Shown here: positions 22,093 through 31,766 of the stretch, piece after piece | How the letters are laid out: the number at the start of each line of letters is the position of its first letter | Position numbering within the stretch: the stretch's first letter is position 1 | From: Rhodococcus rhodnii | Lineage (GTDB): Bacteria; Actinomycetota; Actinomycetes; Mycobacteriales; Pseudonocardiaceae | Direction: 5' to 3' | Length of the DNA stretch: 64,000 bases | Assembly (NCBI GenBank): GCA_000720375.1 | Contig: JOAA01000021.1 | Location: 62,001 to 126,000, forward strand | Notes under the pieces: model-generated | Told to the model about the DNA's origin: nothing | The model's input: only the letters and a program-made list of their open reading frames with translations | Databases searched by the model: none | Program-made: the position numbers and the translations under genes

Positions 22093-23573
22093 ACGGCCGG
22101 TTGTGGGGCGTCGGGCTCGGCCCGGGTGATCCGGAGCTGATCACCGTCAAGGCGGCCAGGCTCATCGAATCGGCTGGGGTGATCGCGTTCCACAGTGCAC
22201 GGCACGGTCGCAGCATCGCCCGGTCGATCGCCAAGCACTACATGCGCGAAGGCCAGATCGAAGAGCCGTTGATGTACCCGATAACCACCGAGACCACGGA
22301 TCATCCCGGCGGTTATCTCGGTGCGCTGGAAGACTTCTACGAGCAGTGCGCCGCCCGGCTCGCCGCGCACCTCGACGCAGGCCGTGATGTCGTCGTTCTG
22401 GCGGAAGGAGATCCGTTCTTCTACGGCTCCTACATGCACTTGCACAAGCGCTTGGCGCACCGCTACCCGACTCAGGTCGTGCCGGGCGTGACGTCGGTCA
22501 GCGCGGCATCGGCCGAGCTGGGCAGGCCCCTGGTGGAAAGGGAAGAGGTTCTCACCGTCCTGCCAGGCACTTTGGCAGCCGGGAAGCTCACCGAGAAGCT
22601 CAAGGCCACCGACTCCGCGGCGATCATGAAGCTGGGCCGGACATTCTCCAAAGTGCGTACGGCTTTGCAGGAAGCCGGGCGCCTCGACGAGGCGTGGTAC
22701 GTCGAACGCGCGACGACCGACAAGCAGCGCATCGAGCCGTTGGCCGACGTCGACCCGTCCACGGTTCCCTACTTCTCGGTGGCCTTGCTGTCCAGCCGGG
22801 CCGCCGCCGTCACACCCACTGCCGCGCCCCCATCGACATCAGGCGAGGTCGTGGTCGTCGGGCTCGGCCCGGCAGGGCGCGAATGGCTGACGCCCGAAGC
22901 CCAGGACGCCCTCGCCACGGCAACGGATCTGGTCGGCTACGGGCCGTACATCGACCGCGTACCACCGAATCCGCGGCAGCGACGGCATTCTTCGGACAAC
23001 CGGGTCGAGGCCGAACGCGCGGCCTTCGCACTGGACTTGGCCCGTGGCGGGGCGAAGGTCGCCGTGGTGTCCTCGGGCGATCCCGGGGTGTTCGCGATGG
23101 CCAGCGCGGTGCTGGAGGTCGCCGAGGAGTACACGGATGTCCCGGTCAGGATTCTGCCAGGGTTGACCGCGGCGAACGCTGTCGCCAGCCGGGTCGGCGC
23201 TCCCCTTGGCCACGACTACTGCGTGCTTTCGTTGTCCGACAGGCTCAAACCATGGGACGTCATCGCGTCGCGCCTTTCCGCCGCGGCCAAGGCTGATCTC
23301 GTGCTCGCGATCTACAACCCGGCTTCGCGCAGTCGAATCTGGCAGGTCGAAGCGGCGCGGGATCTGCTGCTGGAGCACCGGTCCGCGGACACGCCCGTGG
23401 TGATCGGCCGGGACGTCGGCTATCCGACGGAGTCCATCGAGATCGTCCGGCTGGCCGAGCTGGATCCGTCCAAGGTGGACATGCGCTGCCTGCTGCTGAT
23501 CGGGTCCTCGCAGACTCGGATGACCGAGAACGGCAGGGTGTTCACGCCTCGGCGATACCCCGAACCCAGCTGA
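22089..23573 (+). CDS. cobIJ: Fused precorrin-2 C20- / precorrin-3B C17-methyltransferase
   Basis: 494-aa fusion of two SAM-dependent corrin methyltransferases. CobI part (about 1-240) begins with [18 protein letters not shown] and has [14 protein letters not shown]. CobJ part (about 255-494) begins with [16 protein letters not shown] and has [16 protein letters not shown]. Fusion of CobI and CobJ is known in actinobacteria. It links the step before and the step after CobG, its operon partner. The 3' end overlaps the convergent cobK by 32 nt. Confidence 0.96.
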   Translation: MNGRLWGVGLGPGDPELITVKAARLIESAGVIAFHSARHGRSIARSIAKHYMREGQIEEPLMYPITTETTDHPGGYLGALEDFYEQCAARLAAHLDAGRDVVVLAEGDPFFYGSYMHLHKRLAHRYPTQVVPGVTSVSAASAELGRPLVEREEVLTVLPGTLAAGKLTEKLKATDSAAIMKLGRTFSKVRTALQEAGRLDEAWYVERATTDKQRIEPLADVDPSTVPYFSVALLSSRAAAVTPTAAPPSTSGEVVVVGLGPAGREWLTPEAQDALATATDLVGYGPYIDRVPPNPRQRRHSSDNRVEAERAAFALDLARGGAKVAVVSSGDPGVFAMASAVLEVAEEYTDVPVRILPGLTAANAVASRVGAPLGHDYCVLSLSDRLKPWDVIASRLSAAAKADLVLAIYNPASRSRIWQVEAARDLLLEHRSADTPVVIGRDVGYPTESIEIVRLAELDPSKVDMRCLLLIGSSQTRMTENGRVFTPRRYPEPS

Positions 23574-24267
23574 CCGCTTCCGCAACACTCGACACAGTGC
23601 TGACGCCGTCAGGCAGCGGCGGGCGACGAACGATGACGACCGGGATCTTGAGTTCCCGGGCGGCGGTCAGCTTCGCCGCGGTCATCTCCCCGCCGCTGTC
23701 CTTGGTCACCAATGCCTGAATGCCGTGCTCGCGCATCAACGCGAGCTCACCCTCCACAGTGAACGGTCCGCGGTCCAGAACTACCTGTAGCCGTTGGGGC
23801 ATCGGAGGTTCAGGCGGTTCGACCGAGCGCGCCAGGAACCAGTTGCCCACATCGGCGAACTCGGCGAGCTCCTCACGGCCGGTCGTGAGGAAAACCCGCT
23901 CAGCTGGGAGCTTCCGCGCGGCTTCGGCCACGCTGTCCACCCAGCGCCAGTCATCCCCCGGCTCCGGAGTCCATCCAGGCCGCCGGAACACTACAAACGC
24001 TAGGTCAAGCTCGGCCGTGACCATCGCCGCTGACGCGGTGATGCGAGCCGCGAACGGATGAGTGGCGTCAACGACCGCGTCGATCTCATTGTCCAGCAAC
24101 CATTGCCGAAGGCCCACCGGGCCGCCGAAGCCACCGACCCGGACCTGCCCTGGCGGCATTCGAGGCGTCCGGACTCGCCCAGCCAAGGACGAAATCACCT
24201 GGTGTTCAGGCAACTCGCCCGCCAGACGACGCGCTTCGCCCGTGCCGCCCAGAATGAGGATCTTCAC
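23542..24267 (-). CDS. cobK: Precorrin-6A reductase CobK
   Basis: NADPH-dependent reduction of precorrin-6A to precorrin-6B. 241 aa with N-terminal ILILGGTGEARRLA, AVVDATHPFAARIT and VFLTTGREELAEF, all typical of CobK/CbiJ. ATG 24267 overlaps the cobM stop (ATGA), so it is the last gene of a cobL-cobM-cobK operon. Its last 32 nt run antisense into cobIJ. Confidence 0.95.
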   Translation of the reverse strand: MKILILGGTGEARRLAGELPEHQVISSLAGRVRTPRMPPGQVRVGGFGGPVGLRQWLLDNEIDAVVDATHPFAARITASAAMVTAELDLAFVVFRRPGWTPEPGDDWRWVDSVAEAARKLPAERVFLTTGREELAEFADVGNWFLARSVEPPEPPMPQRLQVVLDRGPFTVEGELALMREHGIQALVTKDSGGEMTAAKLTAARELKIPVVIVRRPPLPDGVSTVSSVAEAVSWVRGIAEA

Positions 24268-25004
24268 CGCGCGCGGGTGACCGAATACAGGTGACTGTCG
24301 ATGAACTCGGTGGCGGACAGCACTTGGCCGACGATGATCACCGCAGTCCGTTTGATCCCAGCCTCATGGACTTTGCCCGCGATGTCATTGAGAGTCCCGC
24401 GCAGCACGATCTCGTTCGCACGGCTGGCATACGCGACAACCGCGACCGGACATTCCGGACCGTAGTTGGGCACGAGCTCCGCGACGACCTCGTCGATCCG
24501 TTGGACCGCAAGGTGCAGAACCATGGTGGAGCGGCTCTGGCCGAGGGTGCTCAAGTCCTCGCCTTGCGGCATCGGCGTGGCCCGCGCGGAAGTCCGCGTG
24601 AGCACAACGGTTTGCCCGAGGCCAGGGACCGTGAGCTCACGCTTCAAAGTCGCCGCCGCCGCGGCGAAAGCCGGAACCCCGGGCGTGACGTCGTAGGGAA
24701 CACCGGCGGCGTCGAGGCGGCGCATCTGCTCGGCCATCGCGCTGTAGACCGACGGGTCACCGGAATGCAGCCGGGCCACATCCAGCCCTTTGGCGTGTGC
24801 GTCGACCAGTTCGGCGGTGATCTCGTCCAGGTTCAGGCTGGCCGTGTCCACGAGCCGCGCGCCATCCGGGCACATGTCCAGCAGTTCAGCCGGCACCAAA
24901 GCGCCCGCGTACAAGCAAACCGGTGAGGACGCGATCAGCCGCTGGCCGCGTACGGTGATCAGGTCGGCCGCACCCGGCCCCGCACCGATGAAATGCACGG
25001 TCAC
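24264..25004 (-). CDS. cobM: Precorrin-4 C11-methyltransferase CobM
   Basis: SAM-dependent methylation of precorrin-4 at C11. 246 aa: HFIGAGPGAADLITVRG at the N-terminus, VARLHSGDPSVYSAMAEQ and VPAFAAAAATLKRELTVPG. GTG 25004 is chosen because AGGAGG lies 7 nt upstream and it overlaps the cobL stop as GTGA; a longer frame upstream runs through cobL. Confidence 0.96.
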   Translation of the reverse strand: MTVHFIGAGPGAADLITVRGQRLIASSPVCLYAGALVPAELLDMCPDGARLVDTASLNLDEITAELVDAHAKGLDVARLHSGDPSVYSAMAEQMRRLDAAGVPYDVTPGVPAFAAAAATLKRELTVPGLGQTVVLTRTSARATPMPQGEDLSTLGQSRSTMVLHLAVQRIDEVVAELVPNYGPECPVAVVAYASRANEIVLRGTLNDIAGKVHEAGIKRTAVIIVGQVLSATEFIDSHLYSVTRAR

Positions 25005-26182
25005 GGCTGGTCCTCCTTGGTCACGCTCCAGATGGTGACCGGCATCAGCGGCCGCCAGCCGGTGAACCCGCCCACCGGTGAGCCACGGGTGATCGAGATC
25101 CGGACCAGGTCGCCGCCGAGCCGGGCGTGCCATCGTGCCACGACAGCCTCGGACTCCACAGTGACCGCGTTCACCACGAACCGTCCGCCGGGCTTCAGCG
25201 CCTCCCACGCCCACTCGATCATGCCCGGCGCGGTCAGCCCGCCGCCGATGAAGATCGCGTCCGGCGCCTCCAGCCCGTCCACCGGCGCCTTGGCTTCGAC
25301 AACCTTGATCCGGGGCACACCGAGTTCCGCTGCGTTACGCGTGATCCGGGCAGCGCGTGTGGCGTCTCGTTCGATCGTGATGGCACGGCACGAAGGATGC
25401 GTACGCGCCCATTCGATCGCGATGCTGCCCGCTCCCCCGCCGACGTCCCACAACAGCTGCCCAGGGATAGGGGCGAGACGGGACAACGTGATCGCGCGGA
25501 CTTCGCGTTTGGTGAGCTGGCCGTCACTTTCGTAGGCGTCGTCCGGCAAGCCCGGCACAGTGGGCAGGAGCTTGCTTCCGTGACACTCGATCGCGATCAC
25601 GTTCAACGGATCCGACGGCCCCTGCCACTGCTCGGCAATCCCTGCGACATGGCTCTCGGCGGCGTCCCCCAGCCGCTCGAGCACAGTCATCCGGCTTTCG
25701 CCGTAGCCGCGTTCGGTCAGCAGTTTGGCGACTTGACCAGGCGTTTCACCGTTCGCACTGAGCACGATCACGCGGCGGCCCGGGTGGACCGCCGCGTTGA
25801 CCAGCTCGACTGGACGGCCGACCGCGCTGATCACCTCGACGTCCTGCACGGCCCAGCCGAGCCGGGCACACGCCAGCGACACCGAAGATGGATGGGTGAT
25901 CACGCGGACCGGCCCGATCTGGGAGCCGATGCCGTAGAACATGGGGTCGCCGCTGGCCAGCACGCAGAGCCCGCAGTCGGAATAGGCCTCCAGCAAACCG
26001 GGGACCGCGGGCATCATCGGGGAAGGCCACACCACCCGCTGCGCCGCGACCTCGGCAGGGACGAGATCAAGCTGGCGTTTGCTGCCCAGCAGGACCTCTG
26101 CCTCCCGCAGAGCTCGCTGGGCGACGGCGGTCAGGCCGTCCCACCCCTCAGCACCGATACCGACCACCGTGACCGCTTTCAT
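25001..26182 (-). CDS. cobL: Precorrin-6Y C5,15-methyltransferase (decarboxylating) CobL
   Basis: Bifunctional enzyme that methylates C5 and C15 and removes the C12 acetate carboxyl. 393 aa with both domains: an N-terminal CobE-like tetrapyrrole methylase (VVGIGAEGWDGLT; VLASGDPMFYGIG) and a C-terminal Rossmann methyltransferase (LLWDVGGGAGSIAIEWAR; IFIGGGLTAPGMIE). Start at ATG 26182 (MKAVTVVGIG); the longer reading frame extends through a palindromic repeat and is rejected. First gene of the cobL-cobM-cobK operon. Confidence 0.95.
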   Translation of the reverse strand: MKAVTVVGIGAEGWDGLTAVAQRALREAEVLLGSKRQLDLVPAEVAAQRVVWPSPMMPAVPGLLEAYSDCGLCVLASGDPMFYGIGSQIGPVRVITHPSSVSLACARLGWAVQDVEVISAVGRPVELVNAAVHPGRRVIVLSANGETPGQVAKLLTERGYGESRMTVLERLGDAAESHVAGIAEQWQGPSDPLNVIAIECHGSKLLPTVPGLPDDAYESDGQLTKREVRAITLSRLAPIPGQLLWDVGGGAGSIAIEWARTHPSCRAITIERDATRAARITRNAAELGVPRIKVVEAKAPVDGLEAPDAIFIGGGLTAPGMIEWAWEALKPGGRFVVNAVTVESEAVVARWHARLGGDLVRISITRGSPVGGFTGWRPLMPVTIWSVTKEDQP

Positions 26183-26196
26183 CAGCGGCGACGATA

Positions 26197-26244
26197 CCTC
26201 GTGAGTGTTTTGGCCGGTTAGAACCGGCCGAAACACTCACGAGG
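26197..26244. repeat. Palindromic repeat, copy 2
   Basis: Near-perfect palindrome with 23-nt arms and a 2-nt loop (AG), core GTGAGTGTTTTGGCCGGTT at 26201-26219, the same sequence as the element at 13969-14012. It sits 15 nt upstream of the cobL start, between cobL and the end of sucD. Confidence 0.9.
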
Positions 26245-26260
26245 GCTGATCAGGTGGAAT

Positions 26261-26302
26261 GCCCCTGCGGGTGCGATGCGGCACCACCGCACCCGCAGGG
26301 GC
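26261..26302 (-). terminator. Terminator hairpin after sucD
   Basis: GCCCCTGCGGGTGCG (26261-26275) pairs perfectly with 26288-26302, a 15-bp GC-rich stem with a 12-nt loop, directly after the sucD remnant. No U-run follows, as is common in actinobacteria. Confidence 0.8.
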
Positions 26303-26308
26303 GGTCTT

Positions 26309-27045
26309 TCAGAGCGCCTCGCGTGCCAGCTTCGCGGTCTCGCTCGGGGTCTTGCCGACCTTCACGCCGGCGGCCTCGAGGGCTTCCTTCTTCGCCGCGG
26401 CGGTACCGGCCGAGCCGGACACGATCGCGCCCGCGCCGGGTCCTCCTGGAACGCCGCGAGCGCATCGATGTGCGTAGTGCCGATGACCGGATCACCGCCG
26501 ATGCCGATGGCCGTGGAGAACCCGATGTCGCGCAGCTCGTACATCAACTGGTAAGTCAGCGTGCCGGACTTCGACACCAACCCGATCCGGCCTTCGGTGG
26601 TGATGTCCGCCGGGATGATGCCCGCGTTGGACTTTCCTGGCGAGATGATGCCGGGGCAGTTCGGGCCGATGATCCGGGTCTTGTTGCCCTTGGCTGTTGC
26701 GTGCGCCCAGAACCAGGCGGAGTCGTGCACCGGGATGCCCTCGGTGATCACGACCGCGAGGCCGATCTCGGCGTCGATCGCTTCCACCACAGCGCCTTTG
26801 GCGAACTTCGGCGGCACGAAGATGACCGTGGCGTCGGCCCCGGTGTCGGCCATGGCCTTGCCGACCGAGTCGAAGACCGGCAGCTCTTTCTGTCCAATTT
26901 CGACAGATTGGCCACCTTTGCCCGGTGTCACGCCACCGACGATGTTGGTGCCGGCGGCGAGCATGCGTGCGGTGTGCTTGCGGCCTTCGGAGCCGGTCAT
27001 GCCCTGGACGATGACCTTGGAATTCTCGTCGATGAAAATCGCCAT
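26309..27045 (-). pseudogene. sucD: Succinyl-CoA synthetase alpha subunit, frameshifted by internal deletion
   Basis: Starts as a normal SucD ([53 protein letters not shown]) for about 212 residues up to AAFQEDP. Near 26433-26441 the frame breaks: translation continues as [12 protein letters not shown] and stops at 26362 after 227 aa. In another frame the true C-terminus resumes as [17 protein letters not shown] and ends in KLAREAL with a stop at 26309. Compared with E. coli SucD about 48 residues are absent, including the segment with the phosphorylated His of the GHAGAI motif. Without it the enzyme cannot transfer phosphate. It is either a real decayed gene or an assembly error. Lies 2 nt after sucC. 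Confidence 0.85.
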
Positions 27046-27047
27046 CG

Positions 27048-28184
27048 TCACACCCCTGCCAACTTGGCCGCGTGCTCGGCGGCAGCATCCATGGTCTCGA
27101 TCTGCACGACGCTCGGCAGCGCGGCCTCTTCGAGGATCCGGCGGCCTTCCTCGGCGTTGTTGCCGTCCAGCCGGACCACGATCGGCTTGTCCACCTTGCC
27201 GAGGAACTTCAGTGCCTGCACGATGCCGTTGGCCACCGCGTCGCACGCGGTGATCCCGCCGAACACGTTGACCAGCACGCTGCGTACGTCCGAATCGGAC
27301 AGGATGATCTCCAGCCCGTTGGCCATCACCTCGGCCGACGCGCCACCACCGATGTCCAGGAAGTTCGCGGGTTTCACGCCACCGAACGCCTCGCCCGCGT
27401 AGGCGACTACGTCCAGTGTGGACATAACCAGCCCGGCGCCGTTCCCGATGACGCCGACCTGGCCGTCGAGCTTGACATAGTTCAGGCCTTTCGCTTTCGC
27501 CTTGGCCTCCAAGGGATCCTCGGCCGCGGTGTCGACGAAGCCGGCGTGGTCGGGGTGCCGGAAGTCGGCGTTGTCGTCGAGGGTGACCTTGCCGTCCAGC
27601 GCCATGATCTCCCCGGCCGAGTCACTGACCAGCGGGTTGACCTCGACCAGCGTGGCCTCCTCGGCCACGAAGGCCTTCCACAGCTGCACGATGATCGGCG
27701 CGGCGGTTTCGGGGATGCCCGCCTCGGCGGCGATCTGCTTGGCCTTGGCCAGATCGACGCCCTCGATCGGGTCGATGGGGACGCGCGCCAGCGTGTCCGC
27801 GTTGTCCTCGATCTCGACACCACCCTCGGCGGAGGCGAGCGCGAGGAACGTCCTGTTGGCACGGTCGAGCAGGAACGAGAAGTAGTACTCGCTCGCGATC
27901 TCGGATGCCGGTGTGACAAGCACTTTGCGCACGATGTGGCCCTTGATGTCCAAACCAAGGATCGCCTCGGCGTGCGCGGTCACGTCGTCGGTACTGCGAG
28001 CCAGCTTGACGCCGCCGGCCTTGCCGCGCCCTCCCGTCTTCACCTGGGCCTTGATCACGACAGGCAGGCCAAGGATGCGGGCGGCGGCAACGGCGTCCGT
28101 CGGGTTGGCGACGACCCGCTGGGGGCCGACCGGGACGCCGTGCTTCGAGAAGAGCTCTTTGGCTTGATACTCGTACAGGTCCAC
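27048..28184 (-). CDS. sucC: Succinyl-CoA synthetase (ADP-forming) beta subunit
   Basis: 378 aa, full-length ATP-grasp subunit: [60 protein letters not shown] and [14 protein letters not shown]. It needs SucD to make succinate, ATP and CoA from succinyl-CoA. GTG 28184 matches the family N-terminus, but no Shine-Dalgarno precedes it; TACAGT 8-13 nt upstream could be a -10 box giving a leaderless message. Its only visible partner here, sucD, is broken. Divergent from an oxalate/formate-type transporter with only 49 nt between starts. Confidence 0.95.
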   Translation of the reverse strand: MDLYEYQAKELFSKHGVPVGPQRVVANPTDAVAAARILGLPVVIKAQVKTGGRGKAGGVKLARSTDDVTAHAEAILGLDIKGHIVRKVLVTPASEIASEYYFSFLLDRANRTFLALASAEGGVEIEDNADTLARVPIDPIEGVDLAKAKQIAAEAGIPETAAPIIVQLWKAFVAEEATLVEVNPLVSDSAGEIMALDGKVTLDDNADFRHPDHAGFVDTAAEDPLEAKAKAKGLNYVKLDGQVGVIGNGAGLVMSTLDVVAYAGEAFGGVKPANFLDIGGGASAEVMANGLEIILSDSDVRSVLVNVFGGITACDAVANGIVQALKFLGKVDKPIVVRLDGNNAEEGRRILEEAALPSVVQIETMDAAAEHAAKLAGV

Positions 28185-28191
28185 GTTGTAG

Positions 28192-28207
28192 ACTGTATGC
28201 AGTATGG
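28192..28207. promoter_or_regulatory. Shared motif site 1 (ATAC-N3-ATAC) in the sucC/transporter promoter
   Basis: TGTATGCAGTATGG at 28194-28207; on the minus strand its core reads ATACTGCATAC followed by AGTCTAC, so three TAC units repeat every 7 nt. It lies in the middle of the 49-nt divergent promoter. Confidence 0.6.
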
Positions 28208-28233
28208 AACGGCCTGTCCAGAGGGAGGGCGAG

Positions 28234-29580
28234 ATGTATCCATCGGTACGGGATTGCTTCGGCCGGACGTATCAGGTCGGCCCGGTCCCTGAAGAACTCA
28301 TCGGTCGTTCGCGGGCCTGGATGGCCTGGCTGCCGTGGGCCGCGATGGCGGCGACCGGAGTGATGCAATACGCGTTCGGCTCGCTCGTCCCCCAATTGGC
28401 CGAACGCGGCTGGGGCCTCACGGAAACGCTGTGGCTGCTGGCCGCTTGGGCCATTTTCCAGGCCGTTGCCGGATTCCCCACGGCCTACCTGCGGGAACGC
28501 GGAAAGCTCGGGCCGCGGGCGGTGATGGTGCTCGGCGCCGCGCTGATGCTGGCCGGAATGATCTCGCTGGCGCATTTCGATTCGTACGTCATGGCATTGC
28601 TCGGCTATTCCGTGCTCGGCGGAACTGGCGCAGGACTGGTCTACGCGACCTGCACGTCCACTGTCGCGAAATGGCACCCCGAGCAGATGGCCTCCAGGGT
28701 CAGCTTCGTGACCGGCGCGTTCGCGTATGGCGCGGTGCCGTTCGCCATCGCGTTCCTGTTCGCACCGCCGACGATCGCACTGGACGTCGCCGCGGTCATC
28801 GTGGCCGCCGTCGTGGCCACGACCGGCGTTTTCTTCCGCGACCCGCCGCCGAACTGGTGGCCGCCGCACATCGACCCGCAGGAATGGGCGGTCGACCGCA
28901 GGCGTAGCCCGTCGCGTGCGGTGCGGCAATTCTCGGTCCGCGAAGCGCTACGCACGGGTGTGCTTCCGCTGATGTACTTCGTGTTGCTCGCGGCCAGCGC
29001 GGTCTCACTGTTCACAGTCACCTTCTTCGCGATTCTCGGCGCGCAGATGGGCATTGGCCTGGCCGTCGTGGCAATCGGAACAGCGATTTTGTTGGGCGCG
29101 AATGGCGCAGGCCGGTCGCTCGCGATCCGGATTTCCGAGCAGATCGGCCGCAGGCGGGCGATCGGCGCGGTGCTGGTCGCGCAGGCGGTCGGCCAGGTGA
29201 TCCTTGCGGGCGCGGCCTCGTCCGGCTCGGTCTTCCTGCTGCTGGTCGCGGCCACGCTGGCCGGCGCGGGCGGCGGCGCGTTCTATCCGCTTTTCGCCAG
29301 CCTGGCCAGGGAGTTCTTCGGCGACCGGGACATCGCCAAGACACACGGCGTGGTTTACTCCGCGAAGGCATTCGGCGGTGTGATCGGCGTCGGACTCGCC
29401 GCATTCGCCGTCCCAGCCCTCGGATTCCCGGCCGTTTTCTTGATTTCCGGGCTGATCGCACTGGCATCGGCGATACTGAGCGTACGCCTGCGACGTCCAG
29501 GCCATGTGTCCACGCTTCCCATAATGTATGTTGTAGACACAACGATGTCGCCTTCGCTCGGTTCGGGAGGACCAAGGTGA
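28234..29580 (+). CDS. MFS transporter, OFA (oxalate/formate antiporter) type
   Basis: 448-aa, 12-TM major facilitator with the OFA-family features [39 protein letters not shown] and [19 protein letters not shown]. Probably exchanges oxalate for formate or imports a related dicarboxylate across the cell membrane. ATG 28234 is preferred over 28204 because GGGAGGG precedes it and the earlier codon lies in the operator. Its last codons (IMYVVDTT) contain another copy of the shared motif, and its TGA overlaps the GTG of the GntR regulator. It is about 54% similar in layout to the second transporter at 30.4-31.8 kb by eye; this is not a measured identity. Confidence 0.85.
   Translation: MYPSVRDCFGRTYQVGPVPEELIGRSRAWMAWLPWAAMAATGVMQYAFGSLVPQLAERGWGLTETLWLLAAWAIFQAVAGFPTAYLRERGKLGPRAVMVLGAALMLAGMISLAHFDSYVMALLGYSVLGGTGAGLVYATCTSTVAKWHPEQMASRVSFVTGAFAYGAVPFAIAFLFAPPTIALDVAAVIVAAVVATTGVFFRDPPPNWWPPHIDPQEWAVDRRRSPSRAVRQFSVREALRTGVLPLMYFVLLAASAVSLFTVTFFAILGAQMGIGLAVVAIGTAILLGANGAGRSLAIRISEQIGRRRAIGAVLVAQAVGQVILAGAASSGSVFLLLVAATLAGAGGGAFYPLFASLAREFFGDRDIAKTHGVVYSAKAFGGVIGVGLAAFAVPALGFPAVFLISGLIALASAILSVRLRRPGHVSTLPIMYVVDTTMSPSLGSGGPR
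29526..29536 (+). promoter_or_regulatory. Shared motif site 2 upstream of the GntR regulator
   Basis: GTATGTTGTAG inside the 3' end of the transporter gene, 41 nt before the regulator start; reverse complement CTACAACATAC fits the block-wide consensus. It would allow autoregulation of the regulator from an internal promoter. Confidence 0.55.
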
Positions 29581-30314
29581 ACGAACCCGTGATCCAGCTT
29601 CCCGAGTCACTCGGGAGCGGCAAACGGGGTGGACGTGGTGCGTTGAGCGGGGCCGCCACCCAACGGGTCGAGCGGCCCGCTCCGCTGCGCGAAGCCGTCC
29701 ACACCGCGCTGATCGAGCTGATCATCAACGGCACCCTGCAGCCAGGTCAGCATCTGGTCGAGCTGGAACTGGCCCAGTATCTGGGAGTCAGCAGGCAGCC
29801 GGTGCGCGAAGCGTTGCAGCGCCTGCAAACCGAGGGCTGGGTCGACCTTCGTCCCGCGCAGGGCGCGTTCGTGCACACGCCGACCGAGGAGGAAGCCGAC
29901 CAGTTGCTGAGCGTGCGTTCAGTGCTGGAGACGCACTCCGCGCGGCTGGCGGCTGGCCGGGCCACCGAAGAGGAAATCGAGCGGCTGTGGGAGCTGCAGC
30001 GCGAGGGCGAAGCCTTGGTGGAGACGGACAACGCGGAAGGCATGACCGCGGCCAACGCGGCGCTGCACGCGTACATCACCGAGATCTCCGGAAATGCCGT
30101 ACTGGCCGAGCACATCGCGTTGGTCGAGCGCCGGGTCCGGTGGTACTACCGGCCGATCGCCCGTCCCCGCGGCCACGACGCGTGGGCCGAACACGCCGAG
30201 CTGATCAAGGCGATCGCCGCGCACGACTCGGACCTGGCAGCCATGATCATGAACCGGCACACCGAGAAGACCCGCCAGGCGTACCACGACCAACGCGTCG
30301 CCGAATCGGAATGA
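29577..30314 (+). CDS. FadR-subfamily GntR regulator, probable oxalate-regulon regulator
   Basis: 245 aa. Winged helix at about 38-100 (LREAVHTALIELIINGTLQPG; LGVSRQPVREALQRLQTEGW) followed by an all-helical FCD effector domain with metal-binding His residues (LHAYITEISGN, AEHAELIKAIAAHD, NRHTEKTR). FCD regulators bind small carboxylates. GTG start with GGGAGG upstream, overlapping the transporter stop. Placement between two OFA transporters makes it the best candidate to bind the ATAC-N3-ATAC motif; that is inference. Confidence 0.88.
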   Translation: MNEPVIQLPESLGSGKRGGRGALSGAATQRVERPAPLREAVHTALIELIINGTLQPGQHLVELELAQYLGVSRQPVREALQRLQTEGWVDLRPAQGAFVHTPTEEEADQLLSVRSVLETHSARLAAGRATEEEIERLWELQREGEALVETDNAEGMTAANAALHAYITEISGNAVLAEHIALVERRVRWYYRPIARPRGHDAWAEHAELIKAIAAHDSDLAAMIMNRHTEKTRQAYHDQRVAESE

Positions 30315-30327
30315 GCCCGCACGACTC

Positions 30328-30358
30328 CTCCCCCTGAGCCGCTTCGGGCCAGGGGGAG
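30328..30358. terminator. Bidirectional terminator between gntR and the second transporter
   Basis: CTCCCCCT (30328-30335) pairs with AGGGGGAG (30351-30358), with an inner GGCC-type pairing, between two convergent genes. Confidence 0.7.
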
Positions 30359-30407
30359 AATTCGTGTTGCGGAGCGCGGAGATGGCGCGCTCCCGGCCAG
30401 GAAGTCC

Positions 30408-31766
30408 TTACGACACAGCCAGAACAGGCGCCTGCTGTTCGTGTGTCTCGTCGACCTTCTTGCGTCCGGGCTGCCGCAGGAACAACGTCAGCACCGCGGA
30501 CAGCAACGCCAGACAGCCGGCGAGGACGTACGCACCCGTGAAGCCCCACCCGGTGATGATCGCGGCGGCCACGCCACCACCGAACACGCCGCTGACCAGC
30601 TTGGCGCTGTAGACCAGGCCGTAGTTGGACGCGTTGTTGTTCTCGCCGAAGTAGTCGGGCACCAAGGTGGCGAACATCGGGTAGAACGCACCGCCGCCGA
30701 AGCCGACGACGAACGCGAAGAAGATGAACAGCCAGAGGTTCCCGGTGTTGCCCGCGAACAGCATGCCGAACTGCGCGACCGCGGCGACCAGCAGCACCAG
30801 GGTCAGCGTCTGCCTGCGCCCCAGCTTGTCCGACAGCCAGCCGCACAGGCCGCGCCCGATGCCGTTGATCAAGGCGACCGCGGAGGCCGAAGCGGCCGCG
30901 ACGAACGCGCCGAACCCGCTGGCTTGCGCGAACTTCACCTGGAAGTTGATGCCGAACAGGGACACCGCACCGATGACCACCAGGGTGATCCACATCAGCG
31001 GCAACATGCCGGTCCTGATGGCTTCCATCGGGGTGTACTGGCGTACCGCGGGCGGGTTCTTGGCCAGGTTCTTGTTCTTGCCGCTCGTCGCGGTCAGCGG
31101 GTCGACGTCGGCAGGCCACCAGTTCTTCGGCGGGTCACGGAACAGCATGCCGCACACGCCCACCACGATCAGCATGTAGAGGCCGACGAGGTCGAGCAGG
31201 ACGGTGAAGTTGGTCGGCGTCAGGAACGACGCGAAGATGAAGATGAACGGCAGCGTGCCGTACGCGAATCCGCCGTTGACGAAGCCGGTTCGGGCACCGC
31301 GCTTGTCCGGGTACCACTTGCCGACCATGTTGATGCAGGTGGCGTAGACCAACCCCGCGCCCACGCCGCCGAGCACGCCGTAGCCGATGAACGCCAGCAC
31401 CAGGTTGCCGGAGTGGGCAATCGTGAAGTAGCCGACGCCGCTGCAGATCGCGCCGACGATCATCGCCGCCCGGGCCGACACGATGCCCTTCTCCCGCAGC
31501 CTGCCCGCCGGGAACGCGACGGCCGCTTGAAAGATCGCCCATACGCTGGCCAGCCAGAACGCATTGTTCACCGTCCAGCCATGGGCCTGCTCCAAAATGT
31601 CCTCGGCAGCACCCCACCCATACTCGAAAACGCTCACAGCCATCATCGCGATCCACGGAAGAAAAACCATCCAGCCGCGTGAACGGCCCATCAGGTCCTC
31701 GGGTGTCTCACCAATGCGGTAGACCCGGCCATTGCTGTCCGTGATCTGTTTGAAACTGGTCGCCAT
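30408..31766 (-). CDS. MFS transporter, OFA (oxalate/formate antiporter) type, second copy
   Basis: 452 aa with 12 predicted TM helices. [59 protein letters not shown] and VSGVFGGGVAAAI are OFA-type. Likely oxalate:formate exchange or monocarboxylate uptake. ATG 31766 with GGGAGAG upstream. A long leader (about 380 nt to the next gene) contains a shared-motif copy at 31920. It converges on the GntR gene. Confidence 0.85.
   Translation of the reverse strand: MATSFKQITDSNGRVYRIGETPEDLMGRSRGWMVFLPWIAMMAVSVFEYGWGAAEDILEQAHGWTVNNAFWLASVWAIFQAAVAFPAGRLREKGIVSARAAMIVGAICSGVGYFTIAHSGNLVLAFIGYGVLGGVGAGLVYATCINMVGKWYPDKRGARTGFVNGGFAYGTLPFIFIFASFLTPTNFTVLLDLVGLYMLIVVGVCGMLFRDPPKNWWPADVDPLTATSGKNKNLAKNPPAVRQYTPMEAIRTGMLPLMWITLVVIGAVSLFGINFQVKFAQASGFGAFVAAASASAVALINGIGRGLCGWLSDKLGRRQTLTLVLLVAAVAQFGMLFAGNTGNLWLFIFFAFVVGFGGGAFYPMFATLVPDYFGENNNASNYGLVYSAKLVSGVFGGGVAAAIITGWGFTGAYVLAGCLALLSAVLTLFLRQPGRKKVDETHEQQAPVLAVS

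Noticed and set aside
26309..26450. Programmed frameshifting in sucD
   Set aside because: A frame change alone cannot restore about 48 missing residues including the catalytic His.
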